Assembly: GCF_020520425.1 (NCBI RefSeq)
Contig: NC_079492.1
Coordinates: forward strand, 115,789,157-115,853,156
Source: Spinacia oleracea
Taxonomy: Eukaryota; Streptophyta; Magnoliopsida; Caryophyllales; Amaranthaceae
Length of the DNA stretch: 64,000 nucleotides
Direction: 5' to 3'
Every line of letters begins with the position of its first letter. The stretch's first letter is position 1. Below the pieces are notes generated by a model that was not told the origin of the DNA, did not search any database, and was given only the letters and a program-made list of their open reading frames with translations. The position numbers and the translations under genes were made by a program. Positions 42,317 through 56,029 of the stretch are shown here, in pieces.

Positions 42317-45300
42317 ATGAACAACACACTCCCACTTTCTTCACCCATTTCCCCACTTCTCTCCTCATCTTTTACCCACCCTAATCACACCCTTCATCCC
42401 AAATTCATCCGTATACCAATCACCTCCACCTTCAAACGACATCGATTTCGTGTCTCCAAGCTCCGTTGCTCTGCTGACGTAACACCCACATCTTCAAGTA
42501 CAAATAATGTAGACGCCGTTGATGTATTTGGGGGACAACGGGAGTTGTCGGGTATCCAATCGTTGGTTGAAAGTTTGTCACCTCCGGTGAGGATAGCGAG
42601 TTCAGTGATTTTGGTTGCCGCTGCTTCTGCTGCTGGGTTTGGTTTAGGGTCTCGATTTGGGGGTTCCCGGAATGTTGCGATTGGTGCCGCCGTTGCCCTT
42701 GGAGCTGCCGGTGGGGCTGCCGCTTACGGTTTGAATTCTTGTGTCCCTGAGGTTGCTGCTACAAGTTTGCATAATTATGTTGCACAATGTGATGACCCAC
42801 TTGCTTTGAACAAGGATGAAATTCTAGCCATTGCTAATAGGTATTTTTATTTTTTAATTGTTTGTACCATCTTGTTTCTCTGTTAGTGTGCTATGTAGAC
42901 AGAATTCAATCCACGGCTGTTGATATTGTTTTTAGTGAAAGAAGGGGGAGATTTTTGAGGTGATATTGTTATTTTGTGTTTTTACAGGTATGGTGTTAGC
43001 AAGCAAGATGAAACTTTTAATGCTGAGCTTTGTGACTTGTATCTTAGGTAAGTGCAAATGGACCCAAAAGTTTTTTTAGAATGCTCATTTGGTTGAAATT
43101 CTATGTTTTAGGACTTAACAATGTTCTATAGTGGACAGTTGGAAACATAAGTGAATATGTAGTTCAAGTTTCATTGTATTTTATTCCTTCACGCTGGTAA
43201 TAATAGGTACAAATATGATTTTGGGATGTTCTTCACTTTTCCTAATATAGTAATGAGTTGTACTTGAATTTCTAATTATACCCTGATTTCGAATGGATGA
43301 GAAAACCTAGTTGGAAAACCGGAAGGCTTTGTCTTGTAATGTCATGTTAAATATGATGAGTTGTGACAATGGACCAACTTTTTTCAGACAAAGGGAGTTT
43401 GCAGTACCTCAATATACCAGAAATGATTCTTGCATGTCTTGCTGCCTTCTTTACAACATTTTGTGCAAAGATGGTCTTTTACTCATGTCCTGATTTCTTT
43501 TTCAACTGGTTGTATAGATTTGTTTCTTCAGTGCTTCCTGCCGGAATGGAAGATCTCAAGGGCACTGAAGTTGAAACTATAATCAAGTTCAAGAATGCTC
43601 TTGGCATCGATGACCCTGATGCTGCTAACATGCATATTGAGGTATGTCCTCAGTGTTAGTTTGTCAACTCTTGTGGTGTTGTTCTTATCCTCAACTGTTA
43701 GGGACATTACTCTACCTTTTCTGGCTGTAGCTTGCCAGGCGGTTTGTCAGACAAAGACTTGAAACTGGTGATCGTGAGGGTGACATTGAACAGCGTCGGG
43801 TGAGATTCTTACGTTCATGTTGCTTCACATCTTGTAATCTATGTTTGATGGTTTTTATGAAGATATGTTGCTTGACCAATTCCAGTGAGTTTCAGCGCAG
43901 GCATTTCAGAAGCTAGTGTATGTTTCAACTCTTGTTTTTGGGGAGGCCTCTGCGTTTCTTCTACCCTGGAAGCGTGTATTTAAAGTGACTGATTCCCAGG
44001 TAATTGTTAGCACATCAGCTTCTTGTACTATAGTGTTAATTTGATGGATATCGTACTGGCGAGCAATATGAATTTGGACCATCTCTGATGTATATACACA
44101 GACACTAAAGAAATTACCACCCCATTGACCCATTCACTAGGCCTCCTTGTAATTTTTAATACTTTTGGGCATGTTTATCGACAATGCTAAATTTGACCTG
44201 TAGTTTGAAGTGGTAGTTGTAATGGGTACATAATCATATATATTTTCTTCTTTCAGGTCGAGGTTGCTGTTCGGGACAATGCTCAAAGGTTGTATGCTCA
44301 GAATCTGAAATCTATTAGCAGAGGTTAGTGTCTATGTTCAGTACACCTATGGGGTGATTTATTTTCTGTTGTAACTTGTAAGAGACAATTGACTTTTGTC
44401 AAGATAGATTTAAGCTACGAATTGATGAAATAAATTACTTTTTATGTCGAGATAGATGTATTGTCGACCTTATTGCCTTATCCCTTGCATGTTGTTGGTT
44501 ACCAAATTGATTAGCGTTGTGGTGTCTTGTGTGTTTCTCCAGATTTAGATCAGAAGAAGCTTGCTGATCTGAGAGAAACTCAACTTTCATATCGTTTGTC
44601 TGATGAGGTATCCCCTTTGTGGCATTGTGTGATTGATGTTGTTTTACTGTTAAAAGAAGAAATATTTTTTAACTTTTTTATATTGATGTATCTGTTTCTT
44701 ACAGTTGGCTGCGGATATGTTTAAAGATCATACAAGAAAACTAGTAGAAGAATGCTTATCAAGAGCTGTTGACATTCTGAAGTCCCGGAATAGATCAGGG
44801 TATGCTTAATGTTGCTATCCTAATCTCCAAAACTGAAAGATATAGTCTTTTTGCTTTTGCATTGGGAAAAAAAACTTTTTATGCTTTTTGTCAAGATTTT
44901 CGTGTCTTTGTATCGTTTTAGTTTGTGGCGGTTGGCTGGTTTTTGCCATCTTTTAATATTTTTTATACATATTTGTCTTTGACAGGGGAACTATTGAGAT
45001 GATGAATGAGCTGAATAAAGCACTCGCCTTTAATGATCAGCTCCTCTCGTTAGCAAAACATCCAGATGTTGATAAATTGGCCCGTGGAATAGGGCCGGTT
45101 TCCTTAGTAGGTAATGATACTGTTTTGCAAGTTCTGTTGTTGTTGTTGTTGTTGTTGTTGGTACTTATGTACCGGTACACTAATATAATACCACATTCTG
45201 CATAATTTGTCAGATGGCGAATTTGACACTGACAGGAGGATTGACGACTTAAAGCTCCTCTACAGAGCATATATCACAGATTCTTTATCTAGTGGCCGCA

Positions 45301-48300
45301 TGGAAGACAGCAAGGTGATAAATTTTTGCTATTTATGATTCTCTTTAAGCCATTTGCCTCCCTGTAACTGAAACCTGAAGATGAAAGTTCATATATCTTC
45401 CGCCTTTTAGGCTAAGGTGATTTTCTATGTTGACTTGTTGAGACACACACATAACTCACTTTGAGTCTGATATTAGTTTGTGAGCCAGTGAATATTTACT
45501 TTGTTTCTTAAAATACAGTTTTATGGAAATATGAATATGAACAGTGAACACCTTACAACACAACTTCATGGACCAAGAACTATAAATTGACCCTTTACAT
45601 TCATTTTGGGGTGACTAAGGGATTGTTCAACTCAAGCCTCTCCTTATCTTTTATCTTTTGCATACTCTCTCATAGCCCATAGGTCTGGAGAAAGCTACAA
45701 TTCATAGAGTTCCCTAATTCTTCCTTTTTCTGGCTTTACTAACTTCCTTTTCCCACCCTCCATCTTCTTTGTCCTAGAAGCACGTATTTGCCCTTCCTAT
45801 TCCATCTTTTCTTGAATCTCCTATTGCCAATGACATATTCTAGTTAAGACTAATCACCGCACCTTCCATAGTTGCTGTATGGGTTAGCTCGTAGAATAGT
45901 TTATGCTAGTCAGTGGTCAGCTCACTTATGTTCTGTTGTCCATCGTAGCTTGTTGCACTGAACCAGTTAAAGAACATGTTTGGTCTTGGAAAACGTGAGG
46001 CAGAAGGTATTAAGATGGATGTTACGTCGAAGGTGTATAGCAAGCTACTGTCTCAGGCGTTTTCTAATGGTGAACTGGAAGCAGCAGAAAGCAAAGCAAA
46101 TTACCTTCAGAATTTATGTGATCAGCTGCAGTTCGACCCTGAGAAGGCGGGTGAGATCCATGCAGGTAGCTCCCTTTTTACTTGGTTTAAGGATTTTGGT
46201 GCTTGTTACTGTGTTGTGGGGGGGGGGGGGGTGAAAGCAGTGGGAAATTTTTGTGGTGTTATGACTTTTTAGTCTGAAGGAGCAAGGTCTGGTAGCCGGT
46301 AGATGTCCAATCATGAATCTTTTATCTTTAAACCTAGGTGATTCTTTTGTGCTCGAAGTTTTAAGCCTTATTTTGCTGTTTATTAGAAGCTCTAATTTGC
46401 ACATGATTTCCAGACATGGTGAAAAGTTAGAAAATTTTCTTTGGAGCCTATCAGTTTGCATGATTATGTAATTTCTGGATAAACAAGGCAACCTAAAGAT
46501 GCATCGCTTCTAATTTCTTTTATTACTTGATTTTGGGATTTTCTAGAGTTGAACTGAATGTTAGCTTGCTTAAACTTTATCACAGTTTTCGATCTGCATT
46601 GGGCATTCTTTATTCTTCTATTAAAATATAGCTCGCTTACGTTCTATTTGTACCGTTTGTTATCTGTCTTCTCTTAAAGAAATATATCGACAGAAGCTAC
46701 AGCGATGTTTAGCTGATGGACAATTGAGTGAGGAGGACGTCAAAGCTTTGCTACGTGTACGGGTCATGCTGTGTGTTCCACAAAAGATTGTTGAAGCAGC
46801 TCATGCCGATATTTGCGGCAGTTTGTTCGAGAAGGTATGGATTTGAAGTCTTTCCCCTCTTCTTCCTTGTTGGATCTCCTCTTCTTTTCTTATGCCCCTC
46901 CCCCCTCCCCCCCCCCCCCCCCCACTTTGATTATTTGCTATGTAACAATGTCGTATTGTGTATTTGTTTTTGATAATATTGTTTTCTTCTGATGAAAAAT
47001 TAGCTGATGAAGCTTAAGAATTTGAGTATTTGCTAATTTGTGTGTGATATTTGTTGAACCTCTATTCAACCATCTTTCCTCTCCATGGAGTGCTTCCTAA
47101 CTTTGTATGGGGTAACGGATAGAATATAGAATGCTTCGTGGCAGTTGCTAATTAATGTCTGTTTGGTTCTTCAGCTCGTGAAATTTTAGTGATTGAAACA
47201 TAGCACAATCATTTGTCCTGTTTTACCCCCCCCCCTCCCTTGGGCCATTTTGTGATGATGGCCGTTAGGTTGAGGAATTACACACTGCTTCTAGGTTGAA
47301 GTCCTCTCTTGATTTCGTGAAGTGCTTTCTTGATTTCAGGTTGTGAAGGATGCAATTGCTTCTGGTGTTGATGGATATGATGCAGATGTAAAAGAAAATG
47401 TGAGGAAAGCAGCACATGGTTTGCGCTTGACTAGGGAAGCTGCAATGTCAATTGCTAGTAAGGCGGTGAGTGTCTACTTACCCTGCTAATTTGTTGAATC
47501 GTTTTTATCAATTATTGATGTGTAAAAAGACAATCCAATAGAAAAACTTTCTTCATCTTAAATTGCCAAGGTGTACATGGGCCTTCGTCTTGTGATCCCA
47601 ATCTGACTAAGTGCTACAGGAGAGATCAGGACACCTAATACCCCTAATCTTATGTCATGCAGGTCCGCAGAATATTCATTAACTATATTAAACAAGCAAG
47701 GGCAGCTGGGAGTCGCACTGAATCAGCAAAAGTTCTTAAGAAGATGATCGCATTCAACACCTTGGTGGTCACTGAGTTAGTGGCTGATATCAAAGGGGAA
47801 TCAACTACTGATGCTCCAACAGAAGAACCTACTAAAGAAGAGGAAGAGGAGGAGCAGATGGAAGATGAAGAAGAATGGGAGTCCCTCCAAACACTTAGAA
47901 AATCAAGACCTACTAAAGAACTTGAGGCCAAAATTGGGAAACCAGGGCAGACAGATATTACTGTTGCAGACGACCTTCCAGAAAGGGAGAGGGCTGATCT
48001 TTACAAGACATACCTGTTATACTGCATTACAGGCGAAGTAACTAAGATTCCGTTTGGTGCACAAATCACCACAAAGAAGGACAACACAGAATATCTTTAT
48101 CTGAATCAGCTTGGTGATATTCTTGGTCTATCACGTAAGGAGATTGTGGAAGTTCATAGAGGTATGGCTGAGCAAGCGTTTAGACAGCAAGCAGAGGTCA
48201 TTTTGGCAGATGGACAGTTGACTAAAGCCAGGATGGAGCAACTAGATGAGGTGCAGAAGCAAGTTGGTTTGCCAGCAGAGTATGCTCAAAAGGTTAGAGA

Positions 48301-48978
48301 GAACATTATAAATTCAAAGATGGCAGCTGCAATTGAAACAGCTATTGGCCAGGGTAGGCTCAGCATAAAACAAATTAGGGAACTCAAGGAAGCTGGTGTA
48401 AATATTGACAACATGATAGCAGTGAGCTTAAGGGAGAATCTCTTCAAGAAGACTGTTGATGAAATTTTTTCTTCTGGTACTGGAGATTTTGATGACGAGG
48501 AAGTCTACCAAAAGATTCCTGCTGACTTGAAAATCAACCCCGAGAAGGCCAAAGGAGTTGTTCATGAACTAGCTCGTAGTAGATTAGCTAACTCATTGGT
48601 TCAAGGAGTGGCTTTATTAAGGCAGAGGAACCGCGCCGGGGTGGTATGTTTCCGATGTTTATTTATTTTTGTTTGTTTTCTGTAATTTGTGGGTTCTTCA
48701 AATTGAGTCTGATATTTTGCCTCTGGATTGTGCAGGTCTCTACGCTGAACGATCTGCTAGCTTGTGACAAGGCTGTGACTGCAGAGCCCTTATCATGGGA
48801 AGTTCCGGAGGAACTAGCAGATCTTTTTGCCATTTACTCCAGGAGTGACGCAGCACCTGAGAAGATCTCACGTCTACAATATCTGCTAGGAATTAGTGAC
48901 ACCGCAGCAGTTTCTCTAACAGAGATGGAAGACAGACTACCCGGTAATAGTGCTGAAGCTGAGGAGTTTGTCTTTTAG
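42317..48978 (+). CDS. TIC110: TIC110, chloroplast inner-envelope import component, 15 exons
   Basis: Exons by splice sites and phase: 42317-42840, 42988-43047, 43518-43641, 43731-43799, 43901-43999, 44257-44323, 44543-44607, 44705-44799, 44986-45110, 45214-45314, 45949-46165, 46680-46834, 47340-47465, 47663-48643, 48736-48978. They join in frame to 1016 residues, the family's usual length. Residues 1 to about 50 are Ser/Thr/Pro-rich with basic residues, a chloroplast transit peptide. Two hydrophobic segments at about 93-112 and 119-139 anchor it in the inner envelope. The rest is a helical stroma-facing domain with an acidic run at about 660-682, ending EEFVF. The family binds incoming transit peptides and stromal chaperones at the TIC translocon. 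All introns are GT-AG, and no break was seen. Confidence 0.95.
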
Positions 48979-49985
48979 AGAGGAAAAAAAGGTTGCGTTA
49001 TAGTTTAGTGCAGAGGATTCTCTAATAGTGAGTACTCATATAGGTTTATCAACAAGATAGTGTGATTTTGCTGGTTTTGTGATTCTACTACGGCAAATAT
49101 TTCAAATGAGATAGATATTTGAGTTTGTATTTCTTTTTCTTTCTTTTCTTTTCTTTTCTCCGCTCCTGGCGGTGGGGGAATTTTGAGGCGTCTCTTGTAT
49201 TATTTGTATGGTAAATAATTTGGATGGGCACTCCCATGGTTAATGAGAAATTTCTGTCTTTGATTATTGATTGCTCCTGAGATCTCCAGTTTCATAAACG
49301 AAAGGAAATTCTGCACCTTATCACAATTACTTTTTGTTAAATTTTAATCTTAGATCTAATTCCTCAAAAAAAATATAAATTCAACCCTGGAAAAAATGTT
49401 CACTTGGATGATTTCTGTAAGTGTCGAACTTGTATTGATGAACATGGGATCTGCTGTGCTTTCCGGCGCTGCAGTTCTTTGACATGCCCACAACCAAAGA
49501 GTTTAAGATTGTAGGTTCTTACTAAAAATGGTCTTTTAGCTAATGATCTCACATTCTGTCCTTAGTAATGAAGTTAAGGGAGAAGGAAGTGGGTGCCCCA
49601 AAGAATTCCTAAAGCAAAAGGTCCTTAGCAAAGATACAGAGAAGATTCTCAAGTTAGGGGGATTTGCAAATAGGAGCTGTGAGGGTCTGACCTTTGCTAC
49701 AGTCAACTGTTTTAACCAGATTCCCACTTCAACAATTTTCACACTCCTTTAATTGGCTTAATCTAACTATAATGTCAAACATTGAGCATTTTCTCTAATT
49801 AGAAATAATAATGCACATCAGGTATTATCTAACTTTACTTCTTTCCCAATTTCATCAGTTGAACTCTGTAACTTTTGACTTAAATTATAATTGTATATTA
49901 AAATGAAATGATAATCCTATAAGTAGGAAGCTAGCCTTGGAATAATAAAGAGAAACAAGTTCATATACGTCTATTTTTGATTGCC
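48979..49985. other. TIC110 3' end and peroxidase upstream region
   Basis: The first 250-300 bp are T-rich and likely hold the TIC110 3' UTR. A TATA-like CTATAAGTAG at about 49917-49926 faces the peroxidase gene. Small frames at 49536-49752 overlap on both strands with no domain and are not called. Confidence 0.5.
49917..49926 (+). promoter_or_regulatory. Candidate TATA box of the peroxidase gene
   Basis: CTATAAGTAG about 60 bp before the ATG at 49986, giving a plausible short leader. Motif and position only. Confidence 0.45.
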
Positions 49986-51378
<1,393 letters not shown>

Positions 51379-51704
51379 GCCATCAGGCTTCACATGATCA
51401 CTAATGAGACTCTACTCTTCTTATAGACCAATTGTGTAAGAAAATTACTCCCTTGCAAATAATGCGTACGTATTCCAACTTGGCAGGAATTGTATCAAAG
51501 TAATTCTGCTACTAAAGTTTATCCAAAGCAATACTAATACTTAATAAACAATCAGTTGAGTACCAATACATACCGTTGTTTACAAGACCTACTTGTCAGT
51601 TTAAAAATCTCACTAGATGGTTTACACAGTAGAGGGATAACATCTTAAAAGTTACAAAAAGAGGAATAATTACAGAAAGAATGAATTGGATTTTGTAAAA
51701 GCCT
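51379..51704. other. Convergent 3' region between peroxidase and BLOS1
   Basis: The stop codons of the two convergent genes are about 330 bp apart. The stretch should hold both 3' UTRs. No other feature seen. Confidence 0.6.
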
Positions 51705-52492
51705 TCAAGCTTGATGAATGTTGCGGATGGCAGTGGTGATGCTTTTACAATCATATTCCATCACCTTTATCCAATTCTCAAAATCACCAATTTCCTACGC
51801 ACACAGATTCATACAACAATATCAACTTTCCCTGTTGAAAATAAGGGTTTTCTACTTCGTATGACAATTGTAAAAAATGGTCTGACGTGATACGTTCTTA
51901 TTCCTTATACTCTATGAAACTAAATTGTAAGAAAAATCATTACCAGTACCACACCAGATTTTGTTATTATTAATAATTGCGTATAACCTTGAAAAAACAA
52001 ATGAAGCTACTAATTTGATATCAAAGTAATTAGAAATTGAAATGAACAGACCTTAATGGCAGTGTTGAGTGAGCGAGAAGCGGCAAGCCATTGATCAGTC
52101 TGCTTGTGGAAACGATTAATAGTAGTAGTTAAACCTCGAATTTCGAGTTCGATCTGCTTTTGATGGAGGAATGATTCTTGAACTCCGCCATTGACTGCAT
52201 CAACTAGCAGCTCTGATACTCGAATCCCCGCTCTCGTCGCTTCTTTCTTCGCTTTTTCTATTGTACAAATTCAAATTCAGATTATTAGATCAAAGTTAAA
52301 AATTCTATCGATTAGATTAAAATTGGGAGGAACAAAGAGGAGAGAGAGACCGGTTTGGTGGCGGAGGAAGGAGGAGGAGGTCTGGTGTTGATGAAGTATG
52401 TTAAGCAAGGAGGCTTCGAGTCCTGTTGCGCTACCTTCGATTGCGGTGGCAGGTTCTGATGTTAACGGTGGATGTCGGGCTGGTATCGACAT
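51705..52492 (-). CDS. BLOS1: BLOS1-like subunit of the BLOC-1 complex, 3 exons
   Basis: Minus-strand exons 52492-52351, 52257-52052 and 51794-51705, with GT-AG introns and matching phases, join to 145 residues. The start at 52492 gives MSIPARHPP. Conserved blocks are LEASLLNILHQHQ in exon 1, EKAKKEATRAGIRVSELLVD in exon 2, and EIGDFENWIKVMEYD plus ITTAIRNIHQA at the C terminus. The protein is mostly coiled-coil helix. In animals BLOS1 is a BLOC-1 subunit in endosome-to-lysosome sorting. In Arabidopsis it acts in vacuolar trafficking of auxin transporters and is a known target of stress-induced IRE1-type mRNA decay in other eukaryotes. The N-terminal 20 residues are less conserved, so the start is slightly uncertain. 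Confidence 0.9.
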
Positions 52493-52694
52493 CGGGAAGC
52501 CTTGAGTAGTTCTTCTCCGCCGTGAGGGAAACTCTCTGATGCGAAGGAACTTTTTATTTTAGTTTGATGGATTCAACATATTTTGGCAAACAGCGAAGCT
52601 TTCATTAAACAATATCCAGGAACCGGCCTTTGGGCCTTTGCAGTTGGGCTGATATCTTACATCAATAATTTGATATGTTCGTTGTGTAACTTGT
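52493..52694. other. BLOS1 upstream region
   Basis: Likely promoter and leader of BLOS1 on the minus strand. No clear TATA box. Confidence 0.4.
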
Positions 52695-53135
52695 ATTGCT
52701 ATACTATATTAGATTCCGTACACGCACGGACTTTGATCATTCTTTTTTCACAAAATATTTAACTACATTTCGAAACTATTGCGTAGTTATAACATTGTTA
52801 ACATACTCGTTTAAATTTATTCATCTAATATGCATATTTAAAATGCTAATATGGTAATTTGACCAAAATATTGAGTGATAAATTTTCCATTATTAATATA
52901 GCGATTTGGCTAAAATATTACCAATTTAGATTTATTATTATTACGTCGTATCTATTATTTCCATTATTTATAAACTAAAATTTGTTTCCATATATAAATA
53001 CTTTATAAAAAAGGTAGAGAATAAAAATAAAATAAAAACAGATACACTTTTTTGGGAAAGTGATTTTTGGCGGGAAAAAAACGCACCAGGAATTGACACG
53101 TGTCATCCACGGGGTGTCTCTTTTAGTATATAGTA
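52695..53135 (-). mobile_element. Helitron relic, reverse orientation
   Basis: The right end reads, on the minus strand, ACTATATACTAAAAGAGACAC, the usual Helitron 5' end pattern. The left end has a CCGTGCGTGTACGG hairpin followed by a damaged CTAG (CTAATATAG). An old, short non-autonomous copy. Borders are approximate. Confidence 0.4.
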
Positions 53136-54159
53136 ATAAATAGTACTTCGTATTTCAACTCGATCCTCAGTCTGAATCAGTAATCCGGTTTCCGTTCAGT
53201 GTCACAATCACTTTTGAGGTTTTTATTTTATGATTTTGAAAGTTATAAAGTACTTGATACGTTTAAAGTCAGTCATCATTCATGTTGATTTTCATCATGT
53301 TGATTTTTAAAGCGGGTAAAAAAAGCGATTTTTAGAAACGGGTAACCTATTATTATCATGTTGATTTTTAAAAACAGGTAATAAAAAACTGAACCATATC
53401 TAATCTGATCTAAACTCAAACCCGATATGATAAGGAACAGTTCTATATGAATGACCTTTTATTCATCCAAAGTCTCGATAAAACGATTCGATCCAATCCC
53501 CAATTCGAATTGAAAATAGGATGACCTGAATTTATCAGAATTAAATTGTGCCGAATTAATTTAAATTGAAATTGCCCAGAACTGAAACGATGCAAACGAC
53601 TTGATTTCCATGTTTGCCAAGATATCCTAAACCTCAAAGTATATAACATCACACTGTTCAACAAAAAAAGCATTTGAGTAAACAATTTTATTACCATTCT
53701 CCTATAGTCCTACTAGTGTCTGGGGTACGATGACATCACAATTTTAAACCCTGTGCAATTTCTGATAATGAAGCCTTCATTCAATTAAAAGAAAAAAGGA
53801 CTTGTTAATATTTGACCCATGACCTTAGGGAAGTACTCGGTATTACACAACACCGCCTTAACCACTAATACTTAGGAAAATCGAGGATTCTCTCCCTCTA
53901 TCATATGGGACTTTGAACAGCGACGCCACATGTTCTTGAACTTCCAGTTATATTATATATGAAATTTAAACCCCATATGTTGTCGCCACCCCAAGAACAA
54001 ATCCCGAGTCTTACGACTCCTACCTCCACACAATGGAGGTTTTTGTTTGTTTGTTCATTTACAAGAACATAATAGAAGTTACATACGAAGTATTAAGAAA
54101 TTTAGTCATAAACCATTACTTGAGTTTCTAAAGAAGGAATTTAATAATTCTTTTAGGAC
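53136..54159. other. Intergenic, nothing recognised
   Basis: AT-rich sequence with scattered short frames (for example 53443-53697 minus) and no domain. Some short inverted motifs (ATCATGTTGATTTTTAAA repeated at about 53290 and 53355) suggest decayed repeats. Confidence 0.45.
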
Positions 54160-54164
54160 ATTGT
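54160..54164. repeat. Target-site duplication ATTGT of the right Copia element
   Basis: ATTGT at 54160-54164 matches ATTGT at 59363-59367, the first five bases after the shortened 3' LTR. Confidence 0.6.
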
Positions 54165-54368
54165 TATAGGAACTAGTGGTTACTTTTATTTATTTATATT
54201 TTATATTATGAGTTAGTTATTCATTCTATTAGGTTGTTAGCCGAGGTGGCATCACACCTTGTATATAAAAACAAGTATGCTGGCTTATTTCAGTTTGTGA
54301 GAATATAATTCAATAATTGAATTCAGTTGTTTCCTCAAATTCTCCCCAAATTGGTTTGAGTTTCTACA
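54165..54368 (+). repeat. 5' LTR of the right Copia element
   Basis: Starts TATAGGAACTAG and ends TTTCTACA, followed at once by the primer site. It has a TATA box GTATATAAAA (about 54261-54270). Length 204 bp. Confidence 0.8.
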
Positions 54369-54380
54369 TGGTATCAGAGC
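54369..54380 (+). other. Primer-binding site of the right Copia element
   Basis: TGGTATCAGAGC, the standard plant Copia primer site complementary to initiator tRNA-Met. Confidence 0.9.
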
Positions 54381-54575
54381 AAGAATCTCTGATTTGAGAT
54401 TGAGGTTTGCTCAATTTGAGATAAACTCGATTTGTTTTTGAATCAAAGCTGGGAGTATCTGATTGCAGGAATTTTATTGCGAAATTTTCTTGCAATTCAC
54501 GAGTGTGATTGCGAAATTTCTTGCGATAAGTTACGATATTCTTCATCAATTGTTCGAGTGATTTGATCATCAGAA

Positions 54576-56029
54576 ATGGCAATCCAAGATTCTGAGAGTG
54601 ATAATTCGCACAACAACAACAACAATGGAGGTAACACTGATAACTGTGATCCGTTTTTCATTGCTAATTCAGATAATCCAACCTCTTCATTAGTTGCTGC
54701 TGTATTTACTGGTGTGAATTTTATGAGATGGAGTAAAAATGTTAAACGTGCTTTAGTAGCTAAGAACAAAGAAGGATTTATCAATGGTGAGATAACAAAA
54801 CCTGCTGCGAATCACAAAGATTACATGAAATGGAAACGTGCTGATTTCATGGTGGTTAGCTGGATATTGAGTTCCATGAATCATGAATTAGCAAATGATT
54901 TTGGTTATATTGACACTGTTGTTGATTTGTGGCGTGAATTGAATGAGAGGTTTGGTTAGTCTAATGGTCCACTGATTTACCAATTGAAGAAAGAAATTGA
55001 AAATTTAACTCAGCAAAACATGACTATTTTGTTACTTACTATGGGAAACTGAAGAAATTGTGGGATGAAATGAAAAATTTAAGAGCATTTCCTAGTTGCA
55101 CATGTGGTGCTATGATGCAGTGTAGCTGTCAGTTTCTGAAGAAGATTGCTGAGTTTGAAGAAGAACATAAAATGATGCAGTTTCTACTTGGACTGAATGG
55201 TGGATTTGACAGTACTGTGACTAATGTTCTTTCCATGGATCCCTTACCTAGTATCAAAAAAGTATTCTCAATTACTCAACAAATTGAGAAACAAAAAGAA
55301 TTGAATGGTGGTAATACTGACTGTACTGCTATGAATAACAGTGCTATGGCTGCTCAAGCTCATAGAGGGATACAATCACAGTTTCAGAAGTATAATGCTG
55401 GTTCAGCAAAGAAAGATTGGAAAGAAATTAAAAAGGAAAAGCTGAATCGAATCTGTACTCATTGCAAAGGGAAGGGACATACAGCTGATCAGTGCTTCAA
55501 GCTTATTGGCTATCCTGAGTGGTACAACTCTATCAAAGCTTCTAAGAGCAATGACACTACTGGAAACAGACTTGCAGCACATGTTAATTACACTGCTGAC
55601 ACTGATGATGAACCCTTGGGGAACACAGACAATGACAATGGGATGGTGAACAATGAAATGCTGAATGCTATTTGCCAAGAAGTTATGAAAGTGATGAAAG
55701 GCAAACAAGCACATGGTACTGAGGCAAGTGGAGCTCATTGTTCTTATGCCAATTATGCAGGTATAATTTCCCACTCTTTTAACTGTGCTGTGACTAAACT
55801 TTATGATGAATGTTTATGGATAGTATATTCTGGTGCATGTGATCATATGACTTATGATGACACTATCTTAACCAACATCATATATCTAACTAATCCTATC
55901 AAAGTTGGTCTTCCTGATGGTTCTCAACTAGCTGTAGACACCATAGGAGACACTGTTTTAAGCAACCAATTGGTTTTGCATAATGTGCTGCTGGTTAGGG
56001 GTTTCAAGCATAACCCTATCTGTTGGTAG
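54576..56029 (+). pseudogene. gag: Copia gag and protease, broken
   Basis: The frame opens MAIQDSESD at 54576 and has the Copia gag core (NFMRWSKNVKRALVAKNK). It is stopped by TAG at 54957, and a frameshift near 55025 moves the reading to the frame of 55058-56029. That part has the zinc knuckle CTHCKGKGHTADQC (from about 55451) and the protease site WIVYSGACDHM (55819-55851), where family members have Asp in place of Tyr. A second frameshift near 56015 ends this frame. No functional protein can be made. Confidence 0.88.

Noticed and set aside
45138..45160. GTT repeat near an exon of TIC110 as coding Asn or Val repeat
   Set aside because: It lies in intron 9, after the donor at 45111, so it is an intronic microsatellite.
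49536..49752. Two opposite-strand frames of 68-69 codons upstream of the peroxidase gene
   Set aside because: They mirror each other on the two strands and show no domain. Probably non-coding.
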